Source of the DNA: Rhizophagus clarus
Taxonomy: Eukaryota; Glomeromycota; Glomeromycetes; Glomerales; Glomeraceae
Assembly: GCA_015698045.1 (NCBI GenBank)
Contig: BLAL01000356.1
Location: 1,612,001 to 1,676,000, forward strand
Reading direction: 5' to 3'
Length of the DNA stretch: 64,000 nt
In this document: piece after piece, positions 1 through 12,569 of the stretch
Numbering within the stretch: the first letter of the stretch is position 1
Layout of the letters: each line of letters starts with the position of its first letter
Program-made: the position numbers and the translations under genes
Notes under the pieces: generated by a model
What the model saw: only the letters and a program-made list of their open reading frames with translations
Told to the model about the DNA's origin: nothing
Databases searched by the model: none

Positions 1-362
1 CTCAATAAATGTTTCATAAAAATTTAATAAAATTTATATAATTCACTTCTTTTATTTAAATAAGAATATTATAGTTTTATTTTCCTCAAAAAAAAAAAAA
101 AAAATGAAAAAAGAATTGGTTGATTTCATGATTTCATATTATTACTTTGCAGTAATTCTACGGTACTGTGGCTGAGGTATCGGCCGAGTGATGTTGTACG
201 ACTATCATTGTGCATAAAATAACTTTTTGTTGCATAGTAAAACATTCTTCTGCTTTGACCGCAAAATTATTATTATATATTTGATTATTTAATAAAATAA
301 TTTGTTATTTATTAATTATACTTAAGGTTCATATTAAAATTATTTAAAAAATTATTCTTAAA
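1..362. other. AT-rich upstream region
   Basis: No gene is visible. The stretch is AT-rich with an A-run near 90-105 and TA-rich sequence just before the GTPase start at 363. It presumably holds the promoter and 5' leader of that gene; no specific element can be named. Confidence 0.5.
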
Positions 363-1892
363 ATGAAGAAAACTATTCTTGCTATTGGTTCCACAGGTCT
401 TGGTAAAACGACAATGGCTCGTTTGCTTTGTGGAGCAAATGTTGAGGGTTCAAGTGGTACCGACTCTTCAACTAAAGAAGCAGAAATACATGAAACAGAT
501 GAATTCTTATATATCGATACTCGTGGATTTGGTGATTCATTTGGTACACCAGATGAAGAAATATTTCATGATATGATGCGTTTATTTCAGCGACATGGAA
601 AAAATAATATCTTTAATATTGATATAATATTATGGTTTTGTTCTGAGAGTGGAAGAGAAATGGATCACTTACGACGTGAGGCTAAATTTATTCAACGTTT
701 TACTGAATATACTGATGGATGTGAGTCAATAGATATATGGAAAAATGTTTTAATTATAACAAAGGGAACTTTCCCATCAAGAGAATTAGTTAATGGTCCA
801 AAATCTGCTGCAAAGAATGCTTGTCAGGCTTTTTATAATATGCAAATTAATGAAGATTTTTCTTTCATCAAACATTTTCCATGTTGGATTTATGACATCG
901 ATAGTCTTAGTAGAGACAGTATACTTTGGGCCAAAATGGATCCTGAAACTCGTCTTGATTTTAATTGTTATAGTCAAGATGAGATAAAATCAAAAATTCA
1001 ACATTTTATTCCAGATTTTAGCCCAATATCAGTCCATTTTAAAAAAGGAAAATGTCAAAAATGTGATTCAATTGGTGATCCAAGGCTTTTCTCTTCACGA
1101 TGTCATACTACATTAACATTTAAACATTCTATAGAGATTGATTATTTTCATCCTGAGCAAACAGTTCGTTTTCATTCGGGTAGTAAGTTCCTTGGACATG
1201 AACCTGACGAAACTTCTATCAAAAAATTTCTTGAAAATAAACTTGCAAGCAACCCGAATAAGCCCCCTGAATCTCAAGTTTCGAGTGAAATAGGAGAAGA
1301 AATTGTTGAATTGAGCAAGTCAGATTTAGATGGTTTCCAAATGCAAGAAACACCAGAGCCACCACAACCATCACGTATGTCGCAAATAATTTCACAAGTA
1401 TCTCAAGCAGCGTCAAAAGCATCACGAGTGGCAGTGTCATTATTGCCAACAGTAGCCGTTGCTAGAAATATAACTTTTGGTTCTGTAACTGGCGGTGTAG
1501 CTTATACTCCTTCAGTTTACCTCCTTTCAGCTGCAAGTACTTCAGTAGCTGTTCTTGCCGTTTGTATCGGAGGAGTTATGTATTATTATGAGACAAAACA
1601 TATCAAATGTAAAATGTGCAAAAGATTTATTGGAGAAATAGGTTGTATTGAAAAATGTGATAATTGTAAAGAAGAATGGGAGAAAACTGGTTGTGAAACC
1701 GGATATGGATGTTGTAAACAAAAAGAGGAAACCCTCGGATGTCAAGCATGTGAAAAGTGCACAATATGTCAAGAAACTGCAATCAAATTAAATTCCCAAG
1801 GATGTAGGCAATGTTGCGCGAAGTGCAAAGAAATGTGGAATACGCCCGGTTGTGATGTCTCTTTCGAACACAATGTGGTGATGATTGACTGA
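363..1892 (+). CDS. AIG1/GIMAP-like P-loop GTPase with hydrophobic segment and Cys-rich tail
   Basis: Single-exon ORF of 509 aa. Walker A/G1 is GSTGLGKT (residues 9-16). The G3-type motif is DTRGFGD (52-58). A TKG motif near 133-135 sits where the G4 specificity motif is expected. This pattern matches the AIG1/GIMAP/TRAFAC class of GTPases, which self-assemble on membranes in other organisms. Residues about 355-410 are hydrophobic and could be one or two membrane segments. After them come repeated Cys pairs (CKMC, CDNC, CCK, CQAC, CTIC, CCAKC) that look metal-binding. The middle part (about 300-345) is Pro/Ser/Gln-rich and probably disordered. No frame breaks are seen. The start is the first ATG after an in-frame stop-rich leader. 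The exact role in fungi is unknown. Confidence 0.8.
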   Translation: MKKTILAIGSTGLGKTTMARLLCGANVEGSSGTDSSTKEAEIHETDEFLYIDTRGFGDSFGTPDEEIFHDMMRLFQRHGKNNIFNIDIILWFCSESGREMDHLRREAKFIQRFTEYTDGCESIDIWKNVLIITKGTFPSRELVNGPKSAAKNACQAFYNMQINEDFSFIKHFPCWIYDIDSLSRDSILWAKMDPETRLDFNCYSQDEIKSKIQHFIPDFSPISVHFKKGKCQKCDSIGDPRLFSSRCHTTLTFKHSIEIDYFHPEQTVRFHSGSKFLGHEPDETSIKKFLENKLASNPNKPPESQVSSEIGEEIVELSKSDLDGFQMQETPEPPQPSRMSQIISQVSQAASKASRVAVSLLPTVAVARNITFGSVTGGVAYTPSVYLLSAASTSVAVLAVCIGGVMYYYETKHIKCKMCKRFIGEIGCIEKCDNCKEEWEKTGCETGYGCCKQKEETLGCQACEKCTICQETAIKLNSQGCRQCCAKCKEMWNTPGCDVSFEHNVVMID

Positions 1893-2628
1893 ATTTTATA
1901 ATTTTTTTTTTTATATAAGCTGATATACTTATTTAAATTACTTTTATTATACATATATTTTTTTATACCTTTTTTTTTTTGTAATTCAGTTTATCATTTA
2001 TTTATATTAATTGCAATAAATAATTTCCATAAAAACACAAATTTAATTTTGTCTTCATTAAAAAAGAATACTATCATAAATTTAGGTTATTTGTGTATCA
2101 CGTAAACTAACATTTTCTGTTCACATAATATTTAAATTTAAAAATAACCAGGAAACACTATTGGATATATGATCTATTCCAATTGTCGCTTTTATACTAT
2201 TATGAAATTTGTTTTTGGAAAATTTAGAAGAATCAAATGAAATTAAGCCTGAAAAAACCAATAAATTTAAAGTATTCTTGTATTTTAATCATAAAAAATT
2301 TATTACTCGGCTCTTTTTTCGTCTGTCTTGGATTAAAAAATTACCATTTCACTCCTTCAAAATCTTTTTTTTTTTTGAAAAGCACACTAAGATTCTAAGA
2401 ATATGCATTTTATATTTTAAGTTAATCAAACCTTAAATTCTTTATAATTAATTTTTTCATGATATTTTTAAATATTCTTTAAAATACGATGATGATGAAA
2501 TTTAATAAACAATTTTCTTATTATATTTTACAAATTAAAGAAATTGAAGAAAGATAATATAGTTAATTAACAATCAAATTGCATTTTACAGAAAATATTT
2601 ACTAAAAAATATTTAAAGTATTTCTAAT
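1893..2628. other. Intergenic, AT-rich
   Basis: Contains T-runs and short spurious ORFs only. The first 100 bases after the GTPase stop are T-rich and probably form its 3' end. No gene or repeat structure is supported. Confidence 0.5.
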
Positions 2629-4725
2629 CTATCTCGTGCATTTTGATTTCCTGTTAGCAGATTTTTCATACCAATAAATCGCCTTACCTATATCTTTCGT
2701 AATTCCTTTTCCAAATTCATACATAAAAGCAAGATAAGCAAGATTATATTTTGCTAATTTTTCTTCTAAATTTGCTGATTTTGATATAATTAAATTGCTT
2801 TTTTGCATATCAGTTTCGGTTCCAATACCATTATTATACCAATATCCTAACATCATTATTACGTTAGAATATCCTCCTTTAGCTGATTTCCTATAAAATT
2901 CAAAGCTTTATCATAATTTCGATATACGCCATCTCTATATTAATTACCAAGACTATTAGCTATTATATGCGCGTTATTTGCAGCTTTTTCATATCAGTAA
3001 TAAGCTTTGTTATAATCTTTTTCAACTTCTATTCCATTCTTAAAACAGTATCCACCTTCTAATTGTCCATTAGCTGATTTTTTTTTAAAATATTCAAAAA
3101 CTAATTTGTAATTTTTTTTTTTTTTTGTTTATATGACAACTTCCAACAAAATATTGTGCAAATAAATGATTTTTTCTGATGCATTAATAAATAAATTAAA
3201 TGTTTTTTGTCGTTTTCGTTTGTTTCAATTCCGAATAAAATAAAATATCCAAGTAAAAAAATGGAATTCAAATTATTTTGATTAAATTTCTTGCTTGCAA
3301 ATCAGTATTATTGATTATTAAAATATTCAATAATTGCCATTTAAGTCCTTTATTTACTAATTTAACTAAATAGTTATTTGCTTCATCAACTATTATGTTG
3401 AAACATTTTTTTTTAATGAGAGCTCCTCTTGTTCATATGACATTGTTATAGCTTTTATACTTATTTTATCAAAATTTTGAATATGTTGAAATAATTCTTC
3501 TTGTGATTCTGAATTATTGATACTTAAAAAGGGATATTAGGTTCTCTCTTGATTGAAAATTGTGTATTTTCTGCTGTTATACCTGTTTTTATAATAATTG
3601 CTTTTAGCCAATCAACTAATGACATATGGTTGGTCGATTATCTGTCTTTCCATCCCAACATTCTAATAAATATGTAAAATAATTTAATATTAAATAAATA
3701 ATATTCACTTGATAATTAAATTTATAATTTTACTCACTAGTATAAATTTTTATGTAATCTTCAGGCGTGTTGGTAATGACCGCTTCTCTAAGACCTTGTG
3801 CAATTTTCAAATTTTTACTCTCATCATATTGTTCATCTTTAGCGTAAAAAGGGGTTTCCCACTAGAAATTTCCCATAATGATATGCCAACGATGTAAATA
3901 TCACTTTTTTCATTTAATAAATACGTTTGTGTGTTGTTATTTTTTTGTCCGTTAAAGATTTTTGGATCAACGTAAGAACCATCTTAAATAATTTGGATTG
4001 TAATGCCCTAATTCTATTTGATAATCCGAAATCCGCCAATTTGATCATATTTTGATGGATTAATATATTATCAGAGTGTTATTAAAATGTATGTATTAAA
4101 TGCGTAATGAAAGATTATATTATTATAAGATTAATTAATAACAAAAAAATAAATTACCAAGTCACAATGGATAATTCCCTCCCTGATACAGAATAAGCTA
4201 ATTGGTATGCCATATTGAATTTATTATCCCATATGAGATTATTATCCAAATAACTTCAAAGACTATCACCGTCAGAATATTCCATTACTAACGTATAATT
4301 AATGTTTTTATCTTAACCATCTAAAAAACAAGCGAAACAATCATTAAATATTTTTATAAGTAAAATTTAATATATTATAATTATCATCTTTATAATATAC
4401 GACTCAATTTTTGTTATTCCATGATAATGTATAATTTTATCATTAAAATCAACTTCACGCTGAATTTTCAACTAGATAAATTAAAATTTTACCTCACAAA
4501 CAATTTCTTTCATGGTAACATAATGTTAAAAAAAATGATTTTAGCACAAATCGCTTTTATAAATTTTTACAATTTGCACGGTACACTTTCCAACAACTCT
4601 GGTACCAAATTCTTGAATTCAAAATAATCTAAATGTTCTTTAGTTATAGATTTTTCGATACAATTAATCCATTCGTTCGTATTTTTGGTATCATACAATT
4701 TCTTAGTAAAAAAAGATATTATAGG
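2629..4725 (-). pseudogene. Decayed TKL-like kinase/Sel1-repeat gene
   Basis: Minus-strand relic of the same gene type as the intact copy at 23.3-25.6 kb, with collinear blocks. The N-terminal block near 4,567-4,725 contains NEWINCIEKSITKEHLDYF, matching the start of the intact protein, then loses the reading frame. Kinase-lobe remnants lie at 3.9-4.3 kb. Sel1 blocks such as AIYWYEKSA lie at 2,629-2,856. Frameshifts and stops break the frame many times. The 3' Sel1 part is the best preserved. It gives no intact product. Confidence 0.75.
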
Positions 4726-4845
4726 AAAGCTATAGAAAAATGTTATTGTTGCACAATAACGAAAATAAGCCCAAATATTCTCTGATAATACCATAGTTGC
4801 ACAATTTATGTAAATGTATTTTATTAGCTCGTTGTGAGAGAACAA

Positions 4846-5515
4846 ATTACATCATAAAATACAATTGACGGACTGATCGAACGCCACATACATAATATTC
4901 CGACCTATTTTAGGTACTAAATTTGTTCAATCTAAAAAAAAAGAATTATAAATCAATATATATTTATTATTTTATCTCGTTTGACTTCAGGCGTTAAAGC
5001 AACTGCTTCAGTTTGTTTTGATTGTTGAGTCTTTACAGTTACTTTCTTTTGTTCAATTGTCGAATTCTTGTCATTTTAGATAGTTGTTAAAGAAAATAAA
5101 AAAAGTTGATCATAAAAATCATTTGACTAGTGAAAATCAGATCGTATGATGGCAAACAGTTGATTTATTTATTTTACGAAATATTTTTTTTGCATAAAGC
5201 CATCACAAAATAATAGTATATTGATAATCATTATAAACATATTTGACAATTACAGAGTATTGTTATTATTATAGTAGTTATTTACATTTCAAAATTTCTA
5301 AGTTGTTTAATATCGGAAGTTGGTATGAAGATGTGCGCATTGTCTAACTAACGTTTTGCATCAGATGTGTTAGTATAAAAATTTCTTATAATCCTTTCCA
5401 ATTAAAGTATTAAACAACACATTAACTACAGGCAACCTTATTGATAACCGACCGATATTTCAGAATTGTTCATGTAAAAATTTCGTTTGTTAGCATAAGA
5501 AAGCGTTTGCTGTGA
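4846..5515. other. Intergenic, no gene seen
   Basis: AT-rich sequence without a supported ORF or clear repeat until the tandem array beginning near 5,520. Confidence 0.45.
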
Positions 5516-5519
5516 TCGT

Positions 5520-5700
5520 ACGAGTAATAAAATTATTAAAAACGAGTAATAAAATTATTAACGTTAAGAACGGTTAATAAAATTATTAACGTTAAGAACG
5601 GTTAATAAAATTATTAACGTTAAGAACGGTTAATAAAATTATTAACGTTAAGAACGGTTAATAAAATTATTAACGTTAAGAACGATTAATAAAAATAATA
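5520..5700 (+). repeat. 28-bp tandem repeat (about 5-6 copies)
   Basis: The unit TTAAGAACGGTTAATAAAAT followed by TATTAACG (28 bp in total) is repeated nearly perfectly. The last copies decay into AATAAT/AATTAAAAATG-type simple sequence up to about 5,900. GTTAA and TTAAC arms make each unit partly palindromic. Confidence 0.85.
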
Positions 5701-6882
5701 ATAATTAATTAAAAATGAATTAAAAATGATTAATAATAATAATAATAATTAATTAAAAATGAATTAAAAATGATTAATAAAAATAATAATAAGATTATTC
5801 TTTATTAAAACAATTAATAAAAATGAAATAAAAATGTTAAAATCATTTTATTAAAAACGATTAAAATAAAATCATTTTTTAAAAACAATTAATAGAAAAA
5901 ACAATTATCATCGTTTTTTTTTTGTTAAAATGATTTTAATAACCTTTAATGTTTTTTTTTTATTAGAACAATTACAAAAAATGTTAAAAAGAAATACAAT
6001 TTTTGTTAAATTATTATTAAAACATTTTTTTAATTATCAAAGTAGGTAATACTTTTTAACAGTTTATTTATTAATCCGAATAATTAAAAAAATTAATTAA
6101 TTTTTTACTGGCTTATTTGAACTGAAATAGTTGATAATTTATTTTTTTTTAATGGATTAATTTATTTTTTTTTTAATGGATTAATATTTTATTTTAAAAA
6201 AATAGACTATTAATTTCAGTTTAACAAACTGAATATAATTTTTTTTTTTAATTATCCGGTTCAATAAACCATTAAAATAATAAATAAATTAGTTTATTTT
6301 TTTTTTAAGTATGTGTTCAATTTACTATTAAAAAAATTATTTTTTTTGATTATTCTGTTTATTATTGCGGTTGCAGAAATCTGTGATCATAAAAATAATC
6401 AAAGTATTAAAATTATTGTTTTGATCAGCTGACTAAACTATAATCGCAAATAATTGAAAAAAAATAATAGACAATAATCGTGAATATTTTTATACATGAT
6501 TATTTTCATCACAGATTTTTGCAACCCGCAATAATAAACTAATTATTAATATTCAGTTTAATAATAAACTGCTAAAAAAATAAATTATTAATTATTTCAG
6601 TCTAATAAGCTAATAAAAAAATAATTTTTTTTTTCAATTATCCGGTTTAATAAACTGTTAAAAAATAATTATTAAACATACATTTGGTTTAAAAACCAGT
6701 CAAATGACAAAAAATATTAATAGACTAATTTTTTTTTATTATTTGGTTTAAAAAAACAATTAAAATAAATATAGATAGAAATCAGTTCTATACTATTAAA
6801 TGCCATCCGACAATAAATAGTTATAAAACTACATAAATTTTACGTTGCATACTTTTATTTAAATATCTTTATATATTTATAT
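5701..6882. other. Low-complexity AT-rich DNA
   Basis: Degenerate AT-rich sequence with repeated short motifs, for example TTATTATTAAAA, TTAATGGATTAAT and GGTTTAATAAAC. Two related segments near 6,360-6,540 form an imperfect inverted repeat (AATCTGTGATCATAAAAAT versus ATTTTCATCACAGATT). No gene is supported. Confidence 0.5.
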
Positions 6883-6899
6883 CATAATATACAGTATAT
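6883..6899 (+). repeat. LINE target-site duplication, left copy
   Basis: CATAATATACAGTATAT occurs here and again at 9,999-10,015, exactly flanking the LINE-derived sequence. On the minus strand this copy lies directly after the poly-A tail. Confidence 0.9.
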
Positions 6900-7704
6900 T
6901 TTTTTTTTTTTTTTGGTGTTGATAACGCTATCTTTATTGAAAATTATTGGACTACATAATAATCACTATAATTATACCTAGATACAGCTCCGATCCAACA
7001 GCTAAAGGCCGATTGGACCATTCAATCATATCGCCATTGAACTAATAAAAACCAACCCTCTAACTAAAACCCCACTCTATTATATATAACTATCTATCTA
7101 AAATAAAACATAAAAACCTTAACCCTATACCCTAATTCCTCTCTATACTCCATGTCCCTTCCTCATTCTACTACCCAATATATATTCTTCAACTTTAATT
7201 TTTTCCCGACATCTGCCCAAGGCTCTTGCACATACGTCTCAATGTATTTTCGTGTAGCTTTGAGCGTTAGTGGAATGGCCTCAATCAAATGTTCTATCCT
7301 AGTGTGTAAGGGAGGTGGGACGGGTGAAGCGATGAATAGATCATCATAACATTCGACATTTCCTCGTTTCCATCATAATTGATTTCAGGTTGCCCTCGTT
7401 GTAACAATGCACATGATCGTCTCACATTTCGTTATGTAATTGTTATGTTCATTTGATCTGTGACCGCTTGTTTTCCTCGTCTCCCATGGCTAGGACTACT
7501 GGATATTGATTGTTGCGTACTCTTACGGTGTTTCTGCTGCTTAGTTATCGCCACAGATTTCTTCCAAGCGATTGTCCGGTCGCATCTTGGCTTCCATATA
7601 ATTTCCCTAAACAACGCAATAAATCTAAATAAAAAGTGAACATACAATCCTATCGCTACATTTTCATTGATTTGCAAAGTCTTTTTCAAGGCATCTAACC
7701 ACGA

Positions 7705-9009
7705 TCAGTCGCATTTAACTTCTATTGATAACTTGACGAAGTCGCAGAACTTTGCTGAATTTGCCTGCCTACCAAGTAGCTCCGTTATAGCGGCATTAAG
7801 TCTTGTAAGCATCGCCTTATTATCCTTCAATTCTTTCTGACCTATAATCTTGAATTCAATAGTTAACTTATCATGGATAGAATTCCATGTATCATCATAA
7901 CCGCGACAGGCTAGAAGATGTTCCCAATCTTCTATATTATCATTTTGATATGCCAGACATCTGTATTGCTTATATAAGTCACTTCTCCTTTGTGCTAGAA
8001 TACTACCTATTGGGAGGCATTTGTGCAACATCTTAACTATGAAAACCAGCATAAAATGACACTTTGAACTTCTACATCGAAATCCTCTCAATTGGTTCAA
8101 TAGGTTCCATGTCACCTTCCATGCCACCTGTTTGTTATTGGTATGGCATAGCTCTCTATTGCATTGTAATAGCGACCATTCTATTGCGTTATATGTGTTC
8201 AAGAGTTGGGTAATGAACTTCTTTAAAGATTCCTCTATCGGGATTTTATCATAAGTTAGTATATACCTAAATTCTTGACTACTGTGATCTATTCTATATG
8301 TAAATCTTAAATTGCTATTACTCCTCTCTGCCACTGATCTATCTGCCTTCTCATTCCCTGCTATATTCGAATGCCCTTTCACTTTAATTACCTCTAAATT
8401 AATCATTTTTTCTTTAATTATCTGAGCTATTCTAAATAAAATGCAATGGTTAGTAGTCTTTTCCTTAGCCTGAGCTGATTTCTTGTTCCATATAGTGATG
8501 TTATCAATCACGCATTGACTATCTATATAAATTAGCACAGGTACTGCTATTAAAGCAATTAATATCGTGCATATCTCGGTTCTGGTTGACGATGGCCAAT
8601 TTCTAATATTTGCCATGATCTTAAATTCACAATCTAAATGGTCCCTGATATATACTCCCGCCCCCATGGAAATATGGTGGCTGTCACTCTTGTAATGTGA
8701 AATCATGTTATTACACCGTGTCTTGGTGAGCGACCTGTCCGTGTATATTTCTAATCTCTGATTCGATCTTGATTCATCCCATCCTTCTTGTATGGTTGTC
8801 TTTGTTCGCATTAGTGATTCTTGAAGTGCTGAGTCATCCAACCATTTCTCTATCCATACGTCATATCCCGTGATAGCTATCTCCGGTGCCATTGTATTGA
8901 TGTCCAAGAGATTCTCTCTTTCAGCTATCACCTCTCTTTCTTCACAGTTACATATATCCGTCCAGTCCTGACAAATCGACTTATCTGTTTTAAATTGTTT
9001 GATAATCAT
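7705..9009 (-). pseudogene. LINE ORF2 C-terminal part with RNase H domain
   Basis: An open stretch of 434 codons inside the LINE. It shows the RNase H order: YTDRS (first Asp, usually TDGS), STRTEIC (Glu), YIDSQ (second Asp) and VKGHSNIAGNEKAD (His and final Asp). That is the layout of RNase H domains in fungal LINEs. A Cys/His-containing tail follows, including CRGYDDTWNSIH. Gly to Arg in the first motif suggests decay or divergence. It has no reverse transcriptase in frame, so it is a fragment of a longer ORF2. Confidence 0.8.
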
Positions 9010-9423
9010 CCAGATACGTATATGATGAATTCTAGTGGGTAAAGTGGTGGGATGGTGTTTGGCGATCTATTACCAACTTCTTCATTGATACTGTGTCAGC
9101 TGCTGTCATTATTACCTTCTTTACGTTAAACTTCCATTTTTATCAGCCTTCCCTTTATTATTAATTTGTCCTAATGTCGGAGCATCATCAAATTCTCTTG
9201 GTAGAATAAACAATAGATCCTTTTTCTTGATCTTTGATTTTGCAGGAACCGTATCAAGATAAGCTTCGATGTAAGTCCAATATCTACATTCTCTAATAGA
9301 CTCATCTGCTAATGGTACTGCTCTGTTCTCAATAAATCAGGTTAATTTTTTGTACCACATAGCCACTTTACCTCGCGTTGAATTCCCTTGCAATTGCTTA
9401 AAAAAGGCCCAACTAATAGCGGT

Positions 9424-9998
9424 TCAATTTCCTATAATCATTTGCTCAAAATATATTAGTGAGAATTTACGTTTGTGATTATTGAATTTAAGAATTAATC
9501 CATCCGCTTTGTGTTCGTATAAGAATGTGCAGATTGCATGATTGCCTCCTTCAATGCTCCACTCTATCTGATCTGTGGGACTCTGAGCTATCTCGATGCC
9601 CATCATCCTTCCTCTGATCATAGTATTCAAACTATTATTATGCTGTCCCAATCTTACATTTGATTTAAGGTAGCCAATATCAAACATTAATATGCTCTTT
9701 GGAATACCTAATCCAAGTTGTGCCGTTTGAAGTCAAATTCTAGTGGCCGTATGTGCTAATGATGTCAAGTTCAGGTTATTGCATAAATTAACCATTTATT
9801 GCATGACGAGGATTTTCCACAGTGTGGCTATGTTTATAATGTTGTGGTGTAACAGGGTGGAAGTTGGAATGCTACTGGCAAAGCCACATTTTTGTTTGAC
9901 TACCTTTAGTACTGGACGGAATAAAGAATCCCATTCGGATTCTGAAAAATTGGTGAGTTGTCCTATATATGCGCATCTAGGGATTAATATCCTGTCCA
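9424..9998 (-). pseudogene. LINE ORF2 post-RT fragment, frame-broken
   Basis: Two open pieces (9,424-9,687 and 9,796-9,999) on the same strand and in order with the RNase H part. They contain sequence such as LTNFSESEWDSLFRPVLK and WSIEGGNHAICTFLYEH. I read them as the thumb or connector region of the same ORF2, interrupted by stops and shifts. The fragment begins exactly at the right TSD, which marks the 5' truncation point. Confidence 0.6.
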
Positions 9999-10015
9999 CA
10001 TAATATACAGTATAT
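9999..10015 (+). repeat. LINE target-site duplication, right copy
   Basis: CATAATATACAGTATAT, identical to 6,883-6,899. It marks the 5' truncation boundary of the minus-strand LINE. Confidence 0.9.
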
Positions 10016-10482
10016 AAAATTACTTAATAATATATCACATAATATAAATAATTTATTCTTCGTTTATATCTCATGCCTGCAAACCATCTTATTGACTAAC
10101 AACGAGATAATATTATAGGGGACATAGTCCCCTGAAATAAAACGCATATTCTAGTTTCTATTTAAGGATATGATTACATGATTTGTAAACCAATTATGGT
10201 TTTTATGACACATCTGTCAGCAAAATACAGATCGTCTGTACTTCTGAAATTGATTTTCACAAAAAACATCGATTTTGTTTATTGTAGATGGAAAAAATAT
10301 CCTTTTTTTTTTTACTCAATGTTTTAACGCATATTTATGTCTAATTAGTATGAAATAGGCTAAAGATTTATTTATTGATAATCAAAGCAACCTGCAAATA
10401 AATAATAATAACATAAATAACACAAAAAAAAATGAGAAAAATATAATTCGATGTTATAACACTAAATTGTAAATATAATGTA
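10016..10482. other. Intergenic between LINE and carboxypeptidase 3' end
   Basis: AT-rich with no ORF. It presumably contains the 3' UTR of the minus-strand carboxypeptidase. Confidence 0.5.
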
Positions 10483-12569
10483 CTAATAATTCCTTATTTC
10501 CCTCTTTCTTTTAGATTCTAGATCCGTAGTTGTTAATGGTTTATTGTGAATCCATTTAGTAAACATATCTAAAGAATTTACGGGTTGATAAGCAGCAACT
10601 TCATGACCTGCCTCATAGACTCTGATAAATGTTAATTTATCAAAAGATTTAATTTCACCGGCAGGTTTATTGTCAACTATCCATTTTTTCATTGGAGCAT
10701 TATTAAAATCTGATTGATGGGACCATATCAACGACTTTACTAATTCTTTTCCGCTGAACCTAAAAGAAAGATTAAAGTCAATCAATAAGACAGATTCGAT
10801 AGCATAAATAGATGAAAATTTATTCATTTACCAGTCACAGCTAAAATCTGCGTCCCCGTAATATAATAGTACAGGAAGTCTCCTATAGAGAAGGTATTCA
10901 ACATCATTCTTATGACTTTGAGCACTAAAAAAAAATTATAATATTGAATATATTTCTCTAATATAAATTACGTGAATAAAGAAGAAATATGATTAATTTG
11001 CTTACTCATCTCCCTGATTAAAAAAATTATTGGAAACAGTATGCGAACAATTAGCAAAAGTATTATGTACTCCAATAGCTGTCATTACTTCAGGTTTAGC
11101 CAAATAAAGCATGTAATCATCTGGAAGACCAGATTTACTTCTGACATCATAAAAGTTTAACCCTGTTTTACCAAAGTAGGTAGCAGTAAAATTTTCACAA
11201 AAATTTCCTGCTTGGAAGCAGTCATTTGCAATTTGTGTTTTATAGCATTTATCAACTTATAAGATAGAAATAGAGTCAATTATTTTTTACAAAGATGTAA
11301 AAGTATTGAATAAAATTAAGAATTCAAAATCTTACTTGATCGATCGCATTCGGGCAACATTGATCTCATTGCTGTAATATCATTTGGATTTAACAATGGT
11401 CCATCTAATAAATTTAATGAGATTATTTTATGTTAATATGGATAATGCAATTTTAGAAAATAATATCGACTTGATGACTTACATGAGTTAAATTCTGTGA
11501 AATCCGGGTAAGAATCACTACGCATTAAGTATAAAAGTTAATGTACTTATTATGTAGTATATATGAACATAACATAAAGAATATTTACTATACTATTTTA
11601 GGATCAGTCCAACCATTTCCAATTCCAACAGATTGTAATTTAATTGGGATTGCTGTCAATTTTTTCGAATTTATCAGAATATTATTTTCATCAATCAACC
11701 TTGCAAGTGAGGGTACTATAGGATGTGAGTGGCGTAGTTAATTTTACGTTAATTATGACGAATTGAGAATAATCTGAAAAGGTTAGTAGGAACATACTAT
11801 AATGTCCTGCATAAGATTCACCAAAAATATGAAAATTCATTTTAGAATATTCTGGAAATCTTTCAAAGAATTTTTGTAGAAAAATGTATAAACTTTGAGA
11901 AGATTGTTCTGTTGTTGATATGTTTTTATTTCCGTATGAAAACCCTGTACCAACGGGCTGTAATAAAAAGAATGAGTTAACGTAATATTTATTAATTATA
12001 TTATTTTATAAGAAAATTATTACCTGATCAATAAATAACAAATTAGAAACTTGATTCCAACTTTCAGGATTCACTTTAACATCTGCTCCTCCTGCTAAAG
12101 ATCTACAAGGACCCATTTCTTGGAATAATCCTATCATTGAAGAACATCCTGGACCCCCATTTAACCATAACGTTAATGGAGAAGTTTGAGGATTATTTCT
12201 TGATTCAAAAAACCAAAAAAATAAGTTTGAATATTGGTCAACTTTTATATAACCGGAATACTAATGAGCGAAAGAATAGTTAATATTTAATATGACATAT
12301 AAAACAAATGAATTCTTTTTTCGTTTCTTCACCTGCTTCACGTTTGGATCACATAGTTTACTTGATACAATGTTATATGTAGAATCTAAAGAAAAATCAT
12401 TAATAAAAATCTGAAATACAGTGCCACGACTGCCTCGTAATGCTCTAATCATACCAATAACTGCTGCGTCAACAATTTCAATGGTTAACATGGAACATAT
12501 GATTAAGATAATAATGGAAATGATGAACAGGCAAGATAATTTGCCGGATGATTTAGTTAAAAGTTTCAT
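10483..12569 (-). CDS. Serine carboxypeptidase (peptidase family S10), multi-exon
   Basis: Removes C-terminal residues from peptides in the vacuole or secretory pathway. Exon 1 (12,569-12,333) starts with a hydrophobic signal-like segment (residues about 12-30). Exon 2 (12,260-12,024) encodes [11 protein letters not shown], the S10 oxyanion-hole motif, and LLFIDQ. Exon 3 (11,957-11,798) encodes PVGTGFSYG and the catalytic Ser in GESYAGHY. Exon 4 (11,715-11,589) contains GIGNGWTDP. Exon 5 is 11,517-11,483 and a Cys-containing exon follows. The catalytic Asp is in [11 protein letters not shown] (about 10,840-10,890) and the catalytic His in [12 protein letters not shown] (about 10,560-10,640). 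Introns of about 66-75 nt have GT-AG ends and phases agree where I checked (exons 1-6). All three catalytic residues are present, so it looks functional. Confidence 0.87.

Larger units (their letters stand above)
6900..9998 (-). mobile_element. 5'-truncated non-LTR retrotransposon (LINE) insertion
   Basis: A minus-strand insertion of about 3.1 kb. Its 3' end is a poly-A run (T-run at about 6,900-6,914 on the plus strand). It is bounded by perfect 17-bp direct repeats, as expected for target-primed reverse transcription. The retained coding part is the end of ORF2: post-RT sequence (9.4-10.0 kb), then an RNase H domain and C-terminal region (7.7-9.0 kb). The RT palm motifs are absent, so the copy is dead on arrival. 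Stops and frameshifts separate the ORF pieces. A 3' UTR-like segment fills 6,915-7,700. Confidence 0.88.
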
